Assembly (NCBI RefSeq): GCF_030406775.1 | Contig: NZ_CP129119.1 | Span: forward strand, 2,080,001-2,144,000 | Origin: Sporosarcina trichiuri | GTDB taxonomy: Bacteria; Bacillota; Bacilli; Bacillales_A; Planococcaceae | Direction: 5' to 3' | Length of the DNA: 64,000 nt | In this document: piece by piece, positions 7,808 to 20,600 of the stretch | How the letters are laid out: every line of letters begins with the position of its first letter | Numbering within the stretch: the stretch's first letter is position 1 | Position numbers and translations under genes: made by a program | The notes under the pieces: generated by a model | What the model was told of the DNA's origin: nothing | The model's database searches: none | What the model saw: the letters and a program-made list of their open reading frames with translations, nothing else

Positions 7808-9089
7808 ATATTAGCCCTTTGCCGTTTCTCTGGGTTTTCATGTCTTCGTTGAGTTTGTCGAAGAATTCGGCGTTGGTTTTGGTGTGGCGCAGTTTTTTCA
7901 GGAAGCGCTCGGCGAAGTCGGGGGCGTCCGAGAAGGTTTTGCGGATGGCCCATAGTTTGTCGAGCTGTTCTTTCGGGACGAGCAGTTCCTCTTTCCGCGT
8001 GCCGGAGCGGCGGATGTCGATAGCCGGGAAGATCCGTCGTTCGGCGAGCGCCCGGTCGAGATGCAGCTCCATGTTGCCGGTGCCTTTGAATTCTTCGTAG
8101 ATGACTTCGTCCATGCGGGATCCGGTGTCGACGAGGGCCGTCGCAAGGATTGTGAGGCTGCCGCCTTCTTCCAGGTTGCGGGCCGCGCCGAAGAACCGTT
8201 TCGGCCGGTGGAAGGCAGCCGGGTCGATACCGCCTGACAGTGTGCGGCCGCTCGGCGGAATGATCAAGTTATAGGCACGCGCAAGACGTGTGATCGAATC
8301 CATCAGGATGACGACGTCGCGTTTGTGCTCGACGAGACGCATGGCGCGCTCGAGGACGAGTTCCGCCACTTTGACGTGGTTTTCCGGCACTTCATCGAAT
8401 GTCGAGCTGACAACATCCGCCTGGACGGAGCGTTCGATGTCGGTCACTTCTTCCGGACGTTCGTCGATGAGCAGCACGATGAGTTCGGCTTCCGGGTGGT
8501 TCGTCGTGATGGCGTTCGCGATTTCTTTCAACAGCATCGTCTTCCCCGCTTTCGGCGGTGCGACGATCAGTCCCCGCTGGCCGAAACCGACCGGCGATAC
8601 AAGATCCATGATGCGGGTCGACAGGTTGCGCGGCTCCGTCTCGAGCTTGATGTGCCGGGTCGGATAGAGCGGTGTCAGTGCCGGGAAGTGGACGCGTTCA
8701 CGCGCGACTTCCGGGTTCTGTCCATTGACGGCTTCGACCTGCAGGAGGCCGTAGTAGCGCTCGTTCTCTTTCGGCGGACGGACTTTCCCTGTCACTTTGT
8801 CCCCGTTCCGCAAGTCAAACCGGCGGATCTGGGACGCAGAGATGTAGATATCTTCGGAACTGGAGGAGTAGTTGATCGGCCGAAGGAATCCATAGCCTTC
8901 CGACTGGATGATCTCCAGCACCCCTTCCATGAAGAAGAAGCCTTCCTGCTCGGCGCGCGATTTCAATATGGAAAAGATGAGTTCCTTCTTCGTCAGTTTG
9001 CTGTAATAGCTGATTTTGAATTCTTTTGCGAGCGCATAGAGTTCTTTGAGTGTCATGTTCTCCAGATCAGCGAGGGTAATCATTGTCAT
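7806..9089 (-). CDS. rho: Transcription termination factor Rho
   Basis: Hexameric RNA-dependent ATPase that terminates transcription. The N-terminal SAP-like helices ([31 protein letters not shown]) are followed by the RNA-binding cold-shock domain ([40 protein letters not shown]). The ATPase core has Walker [16 protein letters not shown], Walker [17 protein letters not shown] and the Q-loop/R-loop region. The ATG at 9089 aligns with the usual Firmicute N-terminus ([10 protein letters not shown]); a GTG at 9101 is in frame and cannot be excluded. 427 aa from the chosen start. Confidence 0.95.
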   Translation of the reverse strand: MTMITLADLENMTLKELYALAKEFKISYYSKLTKKELIFSILKSRAEQEGFFFMEGVLEIIQSEGYGFLRPINYSSSSEDIYISASQIRRFDLRNGDKVTGKVRPPKENERYYGLLQVEAVNGQNPEVARERVHFPALTPLYPTRHIKLETEPRNLSTRIMDLVSPVGFGQRGLIVAPPKAGKTMLLKEIANAITTNHPEAELIVLLIDERPEEVTDIERSVQADVVSSTFDEVPENHVKVAELVLERAMRLVEHKRDVVILMDSITRLARAYNLIIPPSGRTLSGGIDPAAFHRPKRFFGAARNLEEGGSLTILATALVDTGSRMDEVIYEEFKGTGNMELHLDRALAERRIFPAIDIRRSGTRKEELLVPKEQLDKLWAIRKTFSDAPDFAERFLKKLRHTKTNAEFFDKLNEDMKTQRNGKGLI

Positions 9090-9178
9090 TATCGGCACCA
9101 CTCTTTTAGGTATAGTCTGCTATCAGGGTGAAAATCGGTTGGGGATGTTCAGAATGAGCGTACGAAGTACAGAAGAAT

Positions 9179-9206
9179 CGCCCGGTTTTCACACCGGGCA
9201 ATTTTT
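9179..9206. terminator. Hairpin between glpX and rho
   Basis: GCCCGG and CCGGGC arms with an eight-base loop. A T5 run follows on the plus strand; the minus-strand run is weaker (GATTCTT). It may reduce read-through from glpX into rho. Confidence 0.5.
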
Positions 9207-9216
9207 ATGAGGCCGT

Positions 9217-10182
9217 TCAGTCTTTCATCACAAGGTGAGGTTTCTTGTCCATGCTGTGGCGCCCTTCCACGAAGCGGATGGTCCCCGACTTCGAGCGCAT
9301 GACGAGGGAATGCGTCTTGGAATGGCCGCCTGTGAACTGCACACCGCGCAGGAGTTCGCCGTCTGTCACGCCTGTTGCGGCGAAGATGGCGTCGTCGCCC
9401 TTCACCAGGTCATCCATATACAGGACTTTGTCCACGTCGATGCCCATTTTTTCGCAGCGTTCCCGTTCCGCGTCGTTCATGGGGATGAGTCTGCCCTGGA
9501 TCTCCCCGCCGAGGCACTTGAGGCCGACAGCGGCGATGACGCCTTCCGGTGCGCCGCCGAGGCCGAACAGGATATCGACGCCTGTCCCTTCGAATGCCGT
9601 GTTGATGGCTGCGGCGACATCACCGTCGTTGATGAGTTTGATGCGCGCGCCGGCTTCCCTGATCTCGTCGATGATCTTCTGATGGCGTTCACGGTTCAGG
9701 ACGGTTGCCGTCACTTCGTTGAGCTGTTTGTTTTTCGCTTTTGCGACGGCTTTCAGGTTGTCCGTCACGGAGGCGTTAATGTCGATCTTGCCGACCGCTT
9801 CCGGGCCGACCGCAATTTTATCCATATACATATCCGGGGCATTCAGGAGGTTTCCTTTGTCCGCGATTGCGAGGACGGCGAGTGCATTCCAGCCGCCGGA
9901 TGCGACGATGTTGGTCCCTTCGAGCGGATCGACAGCGACGTCCACTGCAGGACCGGAGCCTGTTCCCAGCTCCTCCCCGATATAGAGCATCGGAGCTTCG
10001 TCCATCTCACCTTCGCCGATGACGACAACGCCCTGCATCGGGATCGTATCGAATACGGTCCGCATGGCTGTCGTGGCCGCGTCGTCCGCCTCGTTCTTCA
10101 GACCGCGTCCCATCCAGTGCGATGCGGCTACGGCCGCGGCTTCTGTCACACGTACAAGTTCCATCGATAAACTGCGTTCCAT
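9217..10182 (-). CDS. glpX: Fructose-1,6-bisphosphatase class II
   Basis: Hydrolyses fructose-1,6-bisphosphate to fructose-6-phosphate in gluconeogenesis. Family motifs include [18 protein letters not shown], the metal-binding [17 protein letters not shown] and [27 protein letters not shown]. The ATG at 10182 ([17 protein letters not shown]) has GGGAGGAATT upstream; a methionine six codons later (MELVRV) is an alternative. 321 aa. It lies between murA and rho as in B. subtilis. Confidence 0.94.
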   Translation of the reverse strand: MERSLSMELVRVTEAAAVAASHWMGRGLKNEADDAATTAMRTVFDTIPMQGVVVIGEGEMDEAPMLYIGEELGTGSGPAVDVAVDPLEGTNIVASGGWNALAVLAIADKGNLLNAPDMYMDKIAVGPEAVGKIDINASVTDNLKAVAKAKNKQLNEVTATVLNRERHQKIIDEIREAGARIKLINDGDVAAAINTAFEGTGVDILFGLGGAPEGVIAAVGLKCLGGEIQGRLIPMNDAERERCEKMGIDVDKVLYMDDLVKGDDAIFAATGVTDGELLRGVQFTGGHSKTHSLVMRSKSGTIRFVEGRHSMDKKPHLVMKD

Positions 10183-10281
10183 CTCTTGAATTCCTCCCGT
10201 TTTCTGCTGCTTGCAGATTGTCTGACCGTGTTGCTCGTTCACTCCATTATAGCACAGCGCAAAACGAGCGCATGGCTGAGT

Positions 10282-11565
10282 TTACAGGCTCTCCGCCTCT
10301 TCCGCCGGATCGGGCACGTCCACTTTCCGGATCGATGCGCCGAGTCCCTGCAGTTTTCCGATCAGCCCGCCATACCCGCGTTCGATATGGGAGATCCCCT
10401 GGATTTCGGTCTCACCGTCTGCGATCAGACCTGCGATGACGAGGGAGGCACCTGCACGGAGGTCGCTCGCCTTCACTTTCGCCGAGTGGAGCGGCGTCGG
10501 TCCGCTGATGATGGCGGAACGGCCTTCCACTTTGCTTTCGGCGTTCATGCGGCGGAGCTCGTCGATCTGCTTGAATCGCGCGGAATAGATCGTATCCGTC
10601 AGCATCGAAGTCCCTTCCGCCTGGGTGGAAAGGACGCAGAACGGCTGCTGCAGGTCTGTCGGGAACCCCGGGTAGACAAGCGTTTTGACATCGACCGCCT
10701 GGAGGCCGTGATGTTTCGGGATGAAGATCCGTTCTTCTTCTTCTTCGACCGTGACGCCCATTTCCCGGAGTTTCGCCGTGACAGCTTCCACGTGGAGGGG
10801 GATGACGTTTTCGATGGAGACGCCTTCTCCTGCTGCAGCCGCCATGATCATGAAGGTGCCCGCTTCGATCCGGTCCGGGATGATCGTGTGGCGGGTGCCG
10901 CTCAGGCTCTCCACGCCGTCGATCCGGATGACGTTCGTACCGGCACCTTTGATATTCGCACCCATATTGGACAAAAGGGTCGCGACATCGATGATCTCTG
11001 GTTCCTTCGCTGCGTTCTCGATTGTCGTACGGCCTTTTGCAAGGACGGCCGCGAGCATGATGTTGATGGTCGCGCCGACACTGACGATATCGAGGTAGAT
11101 CTTCGCGCCTTTCAGCTCATCCGCCCGCAGGTAGATGGCGCCGTGTTCGTTCGTCACCTTCGCACCGAGTGCTTCGAAACCTTTGATATGCTGATCGATC
11201 GGCCGCGGTCCCAGGTGGCAGCCCCCCGGCAGCCCGATGACGGCTTTCTTGAATTTGCCTAGCATCGCACCCATGAGGTAATACGACGCCCGGAGTTTCT
11301 TGACGTTGCCGTTCGGCAGCGGCATGGAGATCATATCAGCCGGATCGATCGTCATCGTACCGTCTTCGAATTCGACATGGCCGCCGATATCTTCAAGCAG
11401 CCGCTGCAGCGTATGGACATCGGAAATTTCAGGCAGGCCTTCAATTGTCACCGGGGTATCCGCGAGAATGGACGCCGGGATGAGAGCTACGGCACTGTTC
11501 TTCGCTCCGCTGACTTTGATGCTGCCTTTCAGAGGTTTGCCGCCTTGCACTTTATATACTTCCAT
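10282..11565 (-). CDS. murA: UDP-N-acetylglucosamine 1-carboxyvinyltransferase
   Basis: Transfers enolpyruvate from PEP to UDP-GlcNAc, the first committed step of peptidoglycan synthesis. The 427-aa EPSP-synthase-fold protein has the substrate-binding [19 protein letters not shown] and [24 protein letters not shown], whose Cys is the PEP- and fosfomycin-reactive residue. AAAGGAG lies six bases before the ATG at 11565. Position next to fsa and glpX matches the second Firmicute paralogue (MurAB/MurZ) of B. subtilis, so another copy is expected elsewhere. Confidence 0.95.
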   Translation of the reverse strand: MEVYKVQGGKPLKGSIKVSGAKNSAVALIPASILADTPVTIEGLPEISDVHTLQRLLEDIGGHVEFEDGTMTIDPADMISMPLPNGNVKKLRASYYLMGAMLGKFKKAVIGLPGGCHLGPRPIDQHIKGFEALGAKVTNEHGAIYLRADELKGAKIYLDIVSVGATINIMLAAVLAKGRTTIENAAKEPEIIDVATLLSNMGANIKGAGTNVIRIDGVESLSGTRHTIIPDRIEAGTFMIMAAAAGEGVSIENVIPLHVEAVTAKLREMGVTVEEEEERIFIPKHHGLQAVDVKTLVYPGFPTDLQQPFCVLSTQAEGTSMLTDTIYSARFKQIDELRRMNAESKVEGRSAIISGPTPLHSAKVKASDLRAGASLVIAGLIADGETEIQGISHIERGYGGLIGKLQGLGASIRKVDVPDPAEEAESL

Positions 11566-11584
11566 TTCAATCTCCTTTACACGA

Positions 11585-12232
11585 TCACTTGTTGTCACGG
11601 GATTCCCAGTCCTTCAGGAATTGGTCGATCCCCTGGTCTGTGAGCGGATGGCTGAACAGCTGATTGAGCACTTTGAATGGAACGGTCGAAATGTGCGCAC
11701 CTGCAAGTGCTGCATTCGTGATCTGCTGCGGACTGCGGATGGACGCCGCGATGATTTCCGTGTCCATGTTGTGGATTGTGAAGATGTCCGCAATCGTTTC
11801 GATCAATGCAAGACCATCCTGGCCGATGTCATCGAGCCGTCCGATGAACGGAGACACGTATGTAGCGCCTGCACGTGCAGCCATGAGCGCCTGGTTCGCA
11901 CTGAAGATCAGTGTCACATTGGTCTTGATGCCTTCCTTCGCGAAGACGGAGCAGGCTTTCAGACCTTCCGGCGTCATCGGCAGTTTGACGGTGATGTTCG
12001 GCGCGAGTGCTGCGAGTTCGCGGCCTTCCTTGACCATGCCCTCCGCATCGAGTGCGATGACTTCCGCACTGACCGATCCCGGAACGAGCGCTGTGATCTC
12101 CTTCAGGCGGTCATGGAACGAAATGTTCTCTTTCGCGACGAGCGACGGGTTGGTTGTCACGCCGGACAGGATGCCCCAGCTGTGTGCTTCTTTGATTTCA
12201 TCAAAGTTTGCGGTATCAATGAAAAATTTCAT
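11585..12232 (-). CDS. fsa: Fructose-6-phosphate aldolase / transaldolase-like
   Basis: A 215-aa small transaldolase (TalC/FSA, YwjH in B. subtilis). [35 protein letters not shown] is the family N-terminus; [11 protein letters not shown] carries the Schiff-base lysine, and [14 protein letters not shown] lies near the active site. It either cleaves fructose-6-phosphate or acts as a transaldolase; sequence alone does not decide. It sits between fbaA and murA, all leftward. Confidence 0.92.
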   Translation of the reverse strand: MKFFIDTANFDEIKEAHSWGILSGVTTNPSLVAKENISFHDRLKEITALVPGSVSAEVIALDAEGMVKEGRELAALAPNITVKLPMTPEGLKACSVFAKEGIKTNVTLIFSANQALMAARAGATYVSPFIGRLDDIGQDGLALIETIADIFTIHNMDTEIIAASIRSPQQITNAALAGAHISTVPFKVLNQLFSHPLTDQGIDQFLKDWESRDNK

Positions 12233-12335
12233 AATGGATCTTCCTCCTCAGATTGAATGGAAAGAAGGCGGATCATCCGGCTGACGGGATGCCGCCCCCT
12301 TCTTCACCGGCTGCAGTGCATGCGGCCGGTCTGTT

Positions 12336-13193
12336 TCACGCTTTCTGTGAACTGCCGAATTCGCGCATCTTGCCGACGACGGTTGCCTGGATCGCTTCAC
12401 GCATCGGTCCGAGATACTTGCGCGGATCGTAGACGTCCTGATCTGCTGTCAGCACGTCGCGGACAGCTTTCGTTCCCTGGATCTGATTCTCTGTATTGAC
12501 GTTGATCTTCGAGGTGCCGAGTGAAATGGCACGCTGGATATCTTTCGTCGGGATTCCGGTCCCCCCATGAAGGACGAGCGGCAAGTCGGACTCGGTTGAA
12601 ATCTGTTCCATTTCCTTGAATCCGAGGTTCGGTTCGCCTTTGTACGGACCATGGACGGAGCCGAGGGCAGGTGCGAGACAGTCGATACCCGTCTCTTCCA
12701 CAAGCCGCTTGCACTCTGCCGGATCCGCATACATGACACCTTCCGCCACGGTATCGTCTTCCTGGCCGCCGACGAGTCCGAGTTCCGCTTCCACGGAGAC
12801 GTTTTTCGGATGTGCATACTCGACGACCTGTTTCGTAATCGAGATATTCTCCTCGATCGGTTTCGCGGATGCATCGATCATGACAGAGGTGAAGCCGGCA
12901 TCGATCGCTTCCCTGCACTTCTCGAAGCTCGATCCGTGGTCCAGGTGGATGGCGACAGGTACTGTCACGCCGTAGTCCTGAATGAGACCTTTGACCATGT
13001 GGACGACTGTCGAGAAGCCGCCCATGTAACGCGCAGCTCCTTCGGAAACACCGAGGATGACCGGTGAATTCTCGGCCTGGGCCGCTTTCAGGATCGCCTG
13101 TGTATATTCAAGGTTGTTCAAGTTGAATTGCCCGATGGCATATCCTTCTTTCTTTCCCTTGATCATCATTTGTTTCATAGACTCGAGTGCCAT
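12336..13193 (-). CDS. fbaA: Class II fructose-bisphosphate aldolase
   Basis: Zinc-dependent cleavage of fructose-1,6-bisphosphate in glycolysis. Key motifs are [16 protein letters not shown] (zinc His and catalytic Asp), [31 protein letters not shown] and [18 protein letters not shown] followed by [10 protein letters not shown]. The ATG at 13193 ([10 protein letters not shown]) has AAGGAGG eight bases upstream, while the longer open frame has no site. 285 aa, the usual length. It lies between spo0F and fsa. Confidence 0.95.
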   Translation of the reverse strand: MALESMKQMMIKGKKEGYAIGQFNLNNLEYTQAILKAAQAENSPVILGVSEGAARYMGGFSTVVHMVKGLIQDYGVTVPVAIHLDHGSSFEKCREAIDAGFTSVMIDASAKPIEENISITKQVVEYAHPKNVSVEAELGLVGGQEDDTVAEGVMYADPAECKRLVEETGIDCLAPALGSVHGPYKGEPNLGFKEMEQISTESDLPLVLHGGTGIPTKDIQRAISLGTSKINVNTENQIQGTKAVRDVLTADQDVYDPRKYLGPMREAIQATVVGKMREFGSSQKA

Positions 13194-13299
13194 GCAGATT
13201 TCCTCCTTCGAATGGTGGACCGGTATGATTTTTTCACGGGTATTGCCGCTATTATCATACCAAATAACCCGGATCAGTTCCACTTGGGGGAGAAGGCTA

Positions 13300-13671
13300 T
13301 CAGGATTCCTCCAGCAAATGGTTGATGACACGGCGGACTTCATGGATATCGAACGGCTTCTTGAAATAATGATCTGCCCGCAGGCCAGGGACACTCCGGA
13401 CCATCTCTTCCTCACTGAAGGCGGACATCAGGACGACCGGATAGTCAGGATAGCTGGTCTTGATTTTCTGCAGCACTTCCTTTCCATCCATTCCGGGCAT
13501 ACGCAGGTCCATGAGGAGGCAGTCGGGCTCCTCCTCTTTCAGCTTCCGGATCGCTTCTATTCCGTTCGCAGCGAGTATGGTGTCATAGCCCTCGTTCTTG
13601 AACACTTCACTCAACAGCATTCGGATACCCGCCTGGTCATCGACAATCAGCAGTTTCTTCAATCCATTCAC
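13300..13671 (-). CDS. spo0F: Sporulation response regulator Spo0F
   Basis: Single-domain receiver protein that passes phosphate from sporulation kinases to Spo0B in the phosphorelay. The 123-aa product has the acidic pair Asp11-Asp12 (LLIVDDQAG), the phosphoacceptor Asp55 ([12 protein letters not shown]), Ser83 in LMSAF and Lys105 in [11 protein letters not shown]. There is no output domain. Two starts are possible: ATG at 13671, very close to AAGGAG, or a better-spaced TTG five codons later. The location between fbaA and ywjG is the same as in B. subtilis. Confidence 0.93.
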   Translation of the reverse strand: MNGLKKLLIVDDQAGIRMLLSEVFKNEGYDTILAANGIEAIRKLKEEEPDCLLMDLRMPGMDGKEVLQKIKTSYPDYPVVLMSAFSEEEMVRSVPGLRADHYFKKPFDIHEVRRVINHLLEES

Positions 13672-13736
13672 TCCTTAGAAATGATCAGTTAGTTTTAGAA
13701 TTACATGAAATCGTAAAGCCCTATGTACTGTCTATC

Positions 13737-13763
13737 TTTGACACCGCTAAGGGAAAATCCTTT
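13737..13763 (-). promoter_or_regulatory. Possible Spo0A box and sigma-H -35 element of spo0F
   Basis: On the minus strand AAAGGATTT (13763-13755) matches the sigma-H -35 consensus, and TGTCAAA (13743-13737) matches the 0A box TGTCGAA in six of seven bases. The expected -10 box is not convincing. spo0F is known to be driven by sigma H and Spo0A in B. subtilis. Confidence 0.3.
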
Positions 13764-13819
13764 CTTTTACTGCGGAATCCCGATTTTTTCTTTATACTGG
13801 AGTCCATGGAGGTGGGACA

Positions 13820-14335
13820 ATGAAAATGCTGACAACCCAGCTGACGGGACTGCTGCAGCGGATCGCGGGCAGCCAGGAAGAGGCAGTGGAAGACACGGCG
13901 AGACTGCTGGCGCAGGCTGCTGCTGGCGAAGGGCGTGTACTGCTGAGTGGGACAGGGGAAATGCACGGTGTCGTGTTAAACGCGATTGCCGGTGCAGAGC
14001 CGTTCCTGAAGGCTGCAGTTCTTGAAAGCCCAGAGACGCCCGATCAGGCGGACCGCGTCTGGCTGTTTGCGCGGAGTGCGGCAGACGAGGAAATTTTGCA
14101 GATTGCCCGCCCACTTGCAGAACGCGGGATTGCATTTGCAGCGGTCGGTGATGTGAAAGAATCGGAAGACAATGAGCTCTCCTCTCTGGCAGATGCTTAC
14201 ATTGCAACCGGCGTGACAAGGGGGCTTCTGCCGGATGATGACGGCGGCCGTGTCGTTCAGCCGCATTTGTTTGCAGCCCTTTTCATCTTCAGCGCAGTGA
14301 AACTTTCTTACGATGAAATGTTGATGGATTTATAA
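13820..14335 (+). CDS. ywjG: DUF2529 protein YwjG
   Basis: A 171-aa protein of unknown role. It resembles SIS-type sugar isomerase folds in layout (GEGRVLLSGTGEMHGVVLNAIAGAEPF, then VWLFARSAADEEILQIARPLAERG), which suggests phosphosugar or nucleotide binding, but catalytic residues cannot be named. GGAGGTGGGACA precedes the ATG. It is divergent from spo0F and convergent with pyrG, matching the B. subtilis location of ywjG. Confidence 0.85.
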   Translation: MKMLTTQLTGLLQRIAGSQEEAVEDTARLLAQAAAGEGRVLLSGTGEMHGVVLNAIAGAEPFLKAAVLESPETPDQADRVWLFARSAADEEILQIARPLAERGIAFAAVGDVKESEDNELSSLADAYIATGVTRGLLPDDDGGRVVQPHLFAALFIFSAVKLSYDEMLMDL

Positions 14336-14410
14336 CGATTTGTTGGGTCCGGCTAACCTGAGGGATGCTGGGCGCAGCTGCAGGACATTCCGCTCGGCGG
14401 GGTGGACGTG

Positions 14411-14545
14411 TGAAGTTATGAGCGCTTTGGCGGCGTTTATGATCACTTTTTCGGGTTTATGAGCATTCCTGTTTTATGAACACTTTCCCCGGTTTATGAG
14501 CGGAATCCCGGTTTTATGATCACTTTCCTCGGTTGTATGAGCGCA
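14411..14545 (+). repeat. Class I 20-bp array between ywjG and pyrG
   Basis: Starts with GTGAAGTTATGAGCG, the conserved array-end motif, then has units such as TTTATGATCACTTTTTCGGG, TTTATGAGCATTCCTG, TATGAACACTTTCCCCGG, TTTATGAGCGGAATCCCGG and TTTATGATCACTTTCCTCGG. About six units, in the gap between convergent genes. Confidence 0.85.
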
Positions 14546-14584
14546 GCCGCTGGCAAGGCACGGTGTATCACCCGCTTCACAAGC

Positions 14585-14613
14585 AAAAAAACCTCCCGGC
14601 TCGGGAGGTTTTT
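14585..14613. terminator. Bidirectional terminator between ywjG and pyrG
   Basis: AAAAAACCTCCCG and CGGGAGGTTTTTT form a near-perfect hairpin with tracts on both sides, serving the leftward pyrG and the rightward ywjG. Confidence 0.88.
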
Positions 14614-14625
14614 TCGTATATTCAT

Positions 14626-16287
<1,662 letters not shown>

Positions 16288-16315
16288 TTAAAACTGTATA
16301 CAGTGACGATACCGA

Positions 16316-16500
16316 GTGGATCTCCGTTCCGGGAGGACGCTTTCCGGGGGCTCGATTTCAGCCTCCTCGCCGCTGCGCGCCTGCGGGGTCTTCAATCTTC
16401 GCTAACCCGGGCCGACAGGACGTCGGTCATGCAGCCGTCGCCGCAGTACGCGGCGTTCTCAGGCTGCCAGGAGTCGCCTCCCTGCACTGCGGTCCACTCT
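16316..16500. repeat. Large GC-rich interspersed repeat (Bacillaceae/Planococcaceae type)
   Basis: The segment has CCGTTCCGGGAGGACGCTTT, GCCTCCTCGCCGCTGCGCGC, CTGCGGGGTCTTCAAT and, at the other end, GGAGTCGCCTCCCTGCACTG. These are the landmarks of a GC-rich repeat I recognise from many Bacillaceae intergenic regions, in which the two ends are complementary. The middle appears rearranged. No ORF is supported. Confidence 0.55.
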
Positions 16501-16550
16501 GCTATGTCCATGCAACCTCTTCTTTTCCATTCAATATAATAACGAAAAAA

Positions 16551-16590
16551 CGCCCCTGCTGCAGTGTTCACTGCAGAAGGAGCGCTTAAA
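16551..16590 (-). terminator. Terminator after rpoE
   Basis: Read leftwards, GCGCTCCTTCTGCAGTG and CACTGCAGCAGGGGCG arms are followed by TTTTTTCG. About 75 bp after the rpoE stop. Confidence 0.75.
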
Positions 16591-16664
16591 CATCCGTTCG
16601 TTTGTCCTTTAAAAAGGAGCCCAATTGAATTGTATAGCGGATGTCCGGCAAAGTCAAGGATGGA

Positions 16665-17222
16665 TTATAATTCCTCTTCCTCTTCGTCTTCTTCCTCGTC
16701 TTCCTCTTCATCGAGGTCGATGTCTTCGTCAGGAATAATTTCAAGCCCTTCCGCCGGATCGTCGATTTCGTCTTCGTCCGAATCGACTTCGTCTTCCTCG
16801 TCGTCCGCCTCATCGGCTTCGTCTCCGAGTTCTTCGTAGTCTTCCTCGAAGAATTCAGCGTCCTCAAGGTCTTCCTCTTCCAGTTCCTCTTCCTCTTCGT
16901 CTTCATCGACCGCTTTTTTCTTCTTCTTGCGGACTTTGACGACAGGTGCCGTCTCTTCTTCGATCTGGTCGACCGGGTACCACTCGCGGAGTGACCAGCG
17001 GCCGTCATTCATGGCCATGAAGCGGCCGTCGATGTTGAGGTCCGTATAGAATTGCGGGAGTCTTGATTGCATCTCACTGTCGGACAGCCCGGTGAGCTGC
17101 TGGATTTCGTGCAACAGGTCATTGAAAGCGATCGGGTTTCTCGTCCGCTCGAAAATCGCGAACGTGATATCGATGAGGGATTCTTCGCGTAATTGCTCTT
17201 TTGTCATGTTTGTTACGTCCAT
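16665..17222 (-). CDS. rpoE: RNA polymerase delta subunit
   Basis: Firmicute-specific RNA polymerase subunit that promotes core recycling and transcription specificity. The folded N-terminal HARE-HTH domain (MTKEQLREESLIDITFAIFERTRNPIAFNDLLHEI, LPQFYTDLNIDGRFMAMNDGRWSLREWYPVDQIEEET) is followed by a KKKKK patch and a long Asp/Glu tail (about 85 residues), the hallmark of RpoE. I chose the ATG at 17222; a GTG at 17231 and an ATG at 17207 are also in frame. 185 aa. It precedes pyrG as in Bacillus. Confidence 0.94.
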   Translation of the reverse strand: MDVTNMTKEQLREESLIDITFAIFERTRNPIAFNDLLHEIQQLTGLSDSEMQSRLPQFYTDLNIDGRFMAMNDGRWSLREWYPVDQIEEETAPVVKVRKKKKKAVDEDEEEEELEEEDLEDAEFFEEDYEELGDEADEADDEEDEVDSDEDEIDDPAEGLEIIPDEDIDLDEEEDEEEDEEEEEL

Positions 17223-17274
17223 GGGAGGCACGCCCTTTCTTCAGCTTCATTCATATTATGAGGTGGTGCAGCGG

Positions 17275-17442
17275 CTACTGTGTTCGTCGTCTGCTGCGGA
17301 ACCGCCGGAATTCCTTCCAGGAGACGGTCAGCAGGTAGATGGCGGCGAGCAGGAAGGGAATCGCACCGAGCCCTTTGCCGTACAGGAGATAGGTCAGTGT
17401 GATGAGTGTGATTATAATAACAAGATGCACTGCCGTCTTCAA
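17275..17442 (-). CDS. Small two-helix membrane protein
   Basis: A 55-aa protein starting from TTG (LKTAVHLVIIITLITLTYLLYG) with AAGGGG eight bases upstream. Two hydrophobic helices (residues 5-21 and 27-41) are joined by GKGLG and followed by a very basic tail (WKEFRRFRSRRRTQ), predicting a hairpin with the C-terminus in the cytoplasm. I do not recognise a family. It lies just upstream of rpoE on the same strand, with about 50 bp between them. Confidence 0.6.
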   Translation of the reverse strand: MKTAVHLVIIITLITLTYLLYGKGLGAIPFLLAAIYLLTVSWKEFRRFRSRRRTQ

Positions 17443-17602
17443 CTTCCGCACCCCTTTTCGGCCATTCCTTATAGTATACGCGCGTTTTGGGTTTAAAATC
17501 CACTGAAACTTGTTTTCGTGCAGCGTGAAACTCTCCAGACCGCGGATACCTGGTGCAGACGGATGCTTTTTCCCTGCGGCCGAATGGCAGAACACGAAAT
17601 AG

Positions 17603-17622
17603 AGCGGGGAAGTCCCCCCGCT
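17603..17622 (-). terminator. Weak hairpin after icmF
   Basis: AGCGGGG and CCCCGCT arms with a short loop, 11 bp after the icmF stop; the following U-rich run is poor. Confidence 0.4.
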
Positions 17623-17633
17623 CCGGTGCTGTG

Positions 17634-20600
17634 TTACATGTTGCGGCGGTATTGGCCGCCGACTTCGTACAGGGCGTTCGTGATCTGGCCGAGGCTTGCG
17701 ACCTTGACCGTCTCCATGAGCGCCTCGAAGATGTTGCCGCCTGTGATCGCTGTCTGTTTCAGGCTTGCGAGCGCTTCGTCCGCCTCGCTGCCGTGAGCGG
17801 ACTGGAAAGCGCGCAGGTTGCGGATCTGCGTTTCCTTCTCCTCCTGCGTCGCCCGCGCGAGTTCCATGCTGTCGATGCTGTCCTCCGACGGCGGATTCGG
17901 ATTCAAGTACGTATTGACGCCGATGATCGGCAGTTCGCCGGAATGTTTCTTCATCTCATACAGCATGGATTCTTCCTGGATCTTGCCGCGCTGGTACTGG
18001 GTCTCCATGGAGCCGAGCACGCCGCCGCGGTCGTTGAGCCGGTCGAATTCCTGCAGCACCGCTTCTTCGACGAGGTCGGTCAATTCTTCGATGATGAACG
18101 ATCCCTGGAGCGGGTTTTCGTTCTTCGACAGGCCGTGCTCCTTCGTGATGATCATCTGGATCGCCATCGCGCGGCGCACGGATTCCTCCGTCGGGGTCGT
18201 GATCGCTTCGTCGTACGCATTCGTGTGCAGCGAGTTGCAGTTGTCCTGCAAAGCCATGAGCGCCTGCAGCGTCGTGCGGATATCATTGAAGTCGATCTCC
18301 TGCGCATGCAGCGAGCGGCCGGATGTCTGGACGTGGTACTTCAGCTTCTGGCTGCGTTCGTTCGCGCCGTATTTCTCGCGCATCGCGACCGCCCAGATGC
18401 GGCGCGCCACACGGCCGATGACGGTATACTCCGGATCGAGGCCGTTCGAGAAGAAGAACGACAGGTTCGGTGCGAATTCGTCGATGTCCATGCCGCGGCT
18501 CAAGTAATACTCGACGTACGTGAAGCCGTTCGCGAGTGTGAATGCGAGCTGGGAGATCGGGTTTGCGCCCGCTTCCGCGATATGGTAGCCGGAGATCGAG
18601 ACGGAATAATAGTTGCGGACCTTTTTGTTGATGAAATACTGCTGGATGTCGCCCATCATCCGGAGGGCGAATTCCGTCGAGAAGATGCACGTATTCTGCC
18701 CCTGGTCTTCTTTCAGGATATCCGCCTGGACCGTGCCGCGGACGACTTTCAGCGTCGCGTCACGCACGTCGGTGAATTCCTCGACGGACAGCGTACGGCC
18801 GAGTTCCTCTTCCTTCGCCTTCACTTGCTGGTCGATCGCCGTGTTCATGAACATCGCGAGGATGATCGGCGCCGGTCCGTTGATGGTCATGGAGACGGAC
18901 GTCGCCGGTGCGCAAAGGTCGAACCCGGCATACAGTTTCTTCATGTCTTCGAGTGTGCAGATGCTGACGCCGGACTCGCCGACTTTTCCGTAGATGTCCG
19001 GACGCTCATCCGGATCTTCGCCGTACAGTGTGACCGAGTCGAATGCGGTCGACAGGCGCTTCGCATCGTCATCCTTCGATAAGTAGTGGAAGCGGCGGTT
19101 CGTCCGTTCCGGTGTCCCTTCGCCTGCGAACTGGCGCTTCGGATCCTCCCCTTCGCGCTTGAACGGGAAGACGCCTGCTGTGTACGGATAGGAGCCCGGG
19201 ACGTTCTCTTTGTAGACCCAGCGGACGATTTCGCCGTAGTCCTTGAACTTCGGCAGGGCGACTTTCGGTATCTTCAGACCGGACAGGCTCGTTGTCGTCA
19301 GTGCCGTGCGCAGTTCCTTATCGCGGATCTTCGTGACGAATTCATCCTGCGCATACGATTGCTTCAGGGTGTTCCAGTTGTCGAGGACGCGGCGGGTTTC
19401 CGCTGTCATCTCGTTGCGCACGTTGTCGTGCAGCGACTGCAGCGACTGGACGAGTGCATCGTCCGGTGCGTGTTCACGGACTTCGCTCATCGCCCCTTCG
19501 AGCTGGTACAGCCGGGTGGCAAGGTGCGCCTGCTGCTCCGCGTGCTTGTGGTAGTTCCGGACGGTCATCGAGATCTCGCGCAAGTACTGCAGGCGGTCGT
19601 TCGGGATGATGACGTTCTGCTTCTGCGTCTTGACGAACTCCGTATAGGAAGTCGTCCAGTCCGTGCCGCATTTTTTGTTGAGCGTGTCGACGATCGCCGC
19701 GAACAGCGTGTTCGTCCCTTTGTCGTTGAACTGGCTCGCGATTGTGCCGTACACCGGCATCGATTCGATCGGCTCATCGAACAGCATGCGGCTGCGCTGG
19801 TACTGTTTCTGCACTTGTGCCAGGGCATCCTCCGAACCTTTCCGTTCGAACTTGTTGATGGCGACGAGGTCGGCGAAGTCGATCATATCGATTTTTTCAA
19901 GCTGTGTCGGCGCACCGAATTCACTCGTCATGACGTACATCGAGACGTCGGATACTTCGTCGATTTCAGCATCCCCCTGCCCGATACCGCTCGTTTCGAC
20001 GATGATCAGGTCATAGCCTGCCGTCTTCACGATGTCGAGCACGTCTTTCAGCGCACCCGACAATTCCGTGCGGGAACCGCGGGTCGCGAGGCTTCGCATG
20101 AAGACACGCTTGTTAAAGATGGCGTTCATGCGAATCCGGTCGCCGAGCAGCGCGCCGCCCGTCTTCTGTTTCGTCGGGTCGATCGACAGGATGGCCACTT
20201 TCTTGTCCGGCAGTTCATGGAGGAAGCGGCGGATCAGTTCATCCGTCAGCGAGCTTTTTCCAGCGCCGCCCGTTCCGGTGATACCGAGGACCGGCGTGCC
20301 TTTCGACAGCTTGCGCGCGCGGTCCATCAGTGTTTTTGATTTTTCGTTTTGATTGTCAAAGTGCTCTTCCGCGAATGTGATGAGATTGGCGAGCTTTTCA
20401 GGGGATTCCGTCGTGACGTTCTCCAGATAGCCCATTTCATCCTTCACTTCGGTCGCGTAGTCACATTCTTCGACCATGCGGTTGATCATCCCCTGGAGGC
20501 CCATCTTACGGCCGTCCTCCGGCGAGAAGATCCAGGCGATGCCGTAGTCATGCAGTTCCTTGATTTCCCGCGGGATGATGACCCCGCCGCCGCCTCCGTA

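Noticed and set aside
16665..16920. Low-complexity acidic tract as an assembly artefact
   Set aside because: A long Asp/Glu tail is the normal C-terminus of the RNA polymerase delta subunit.
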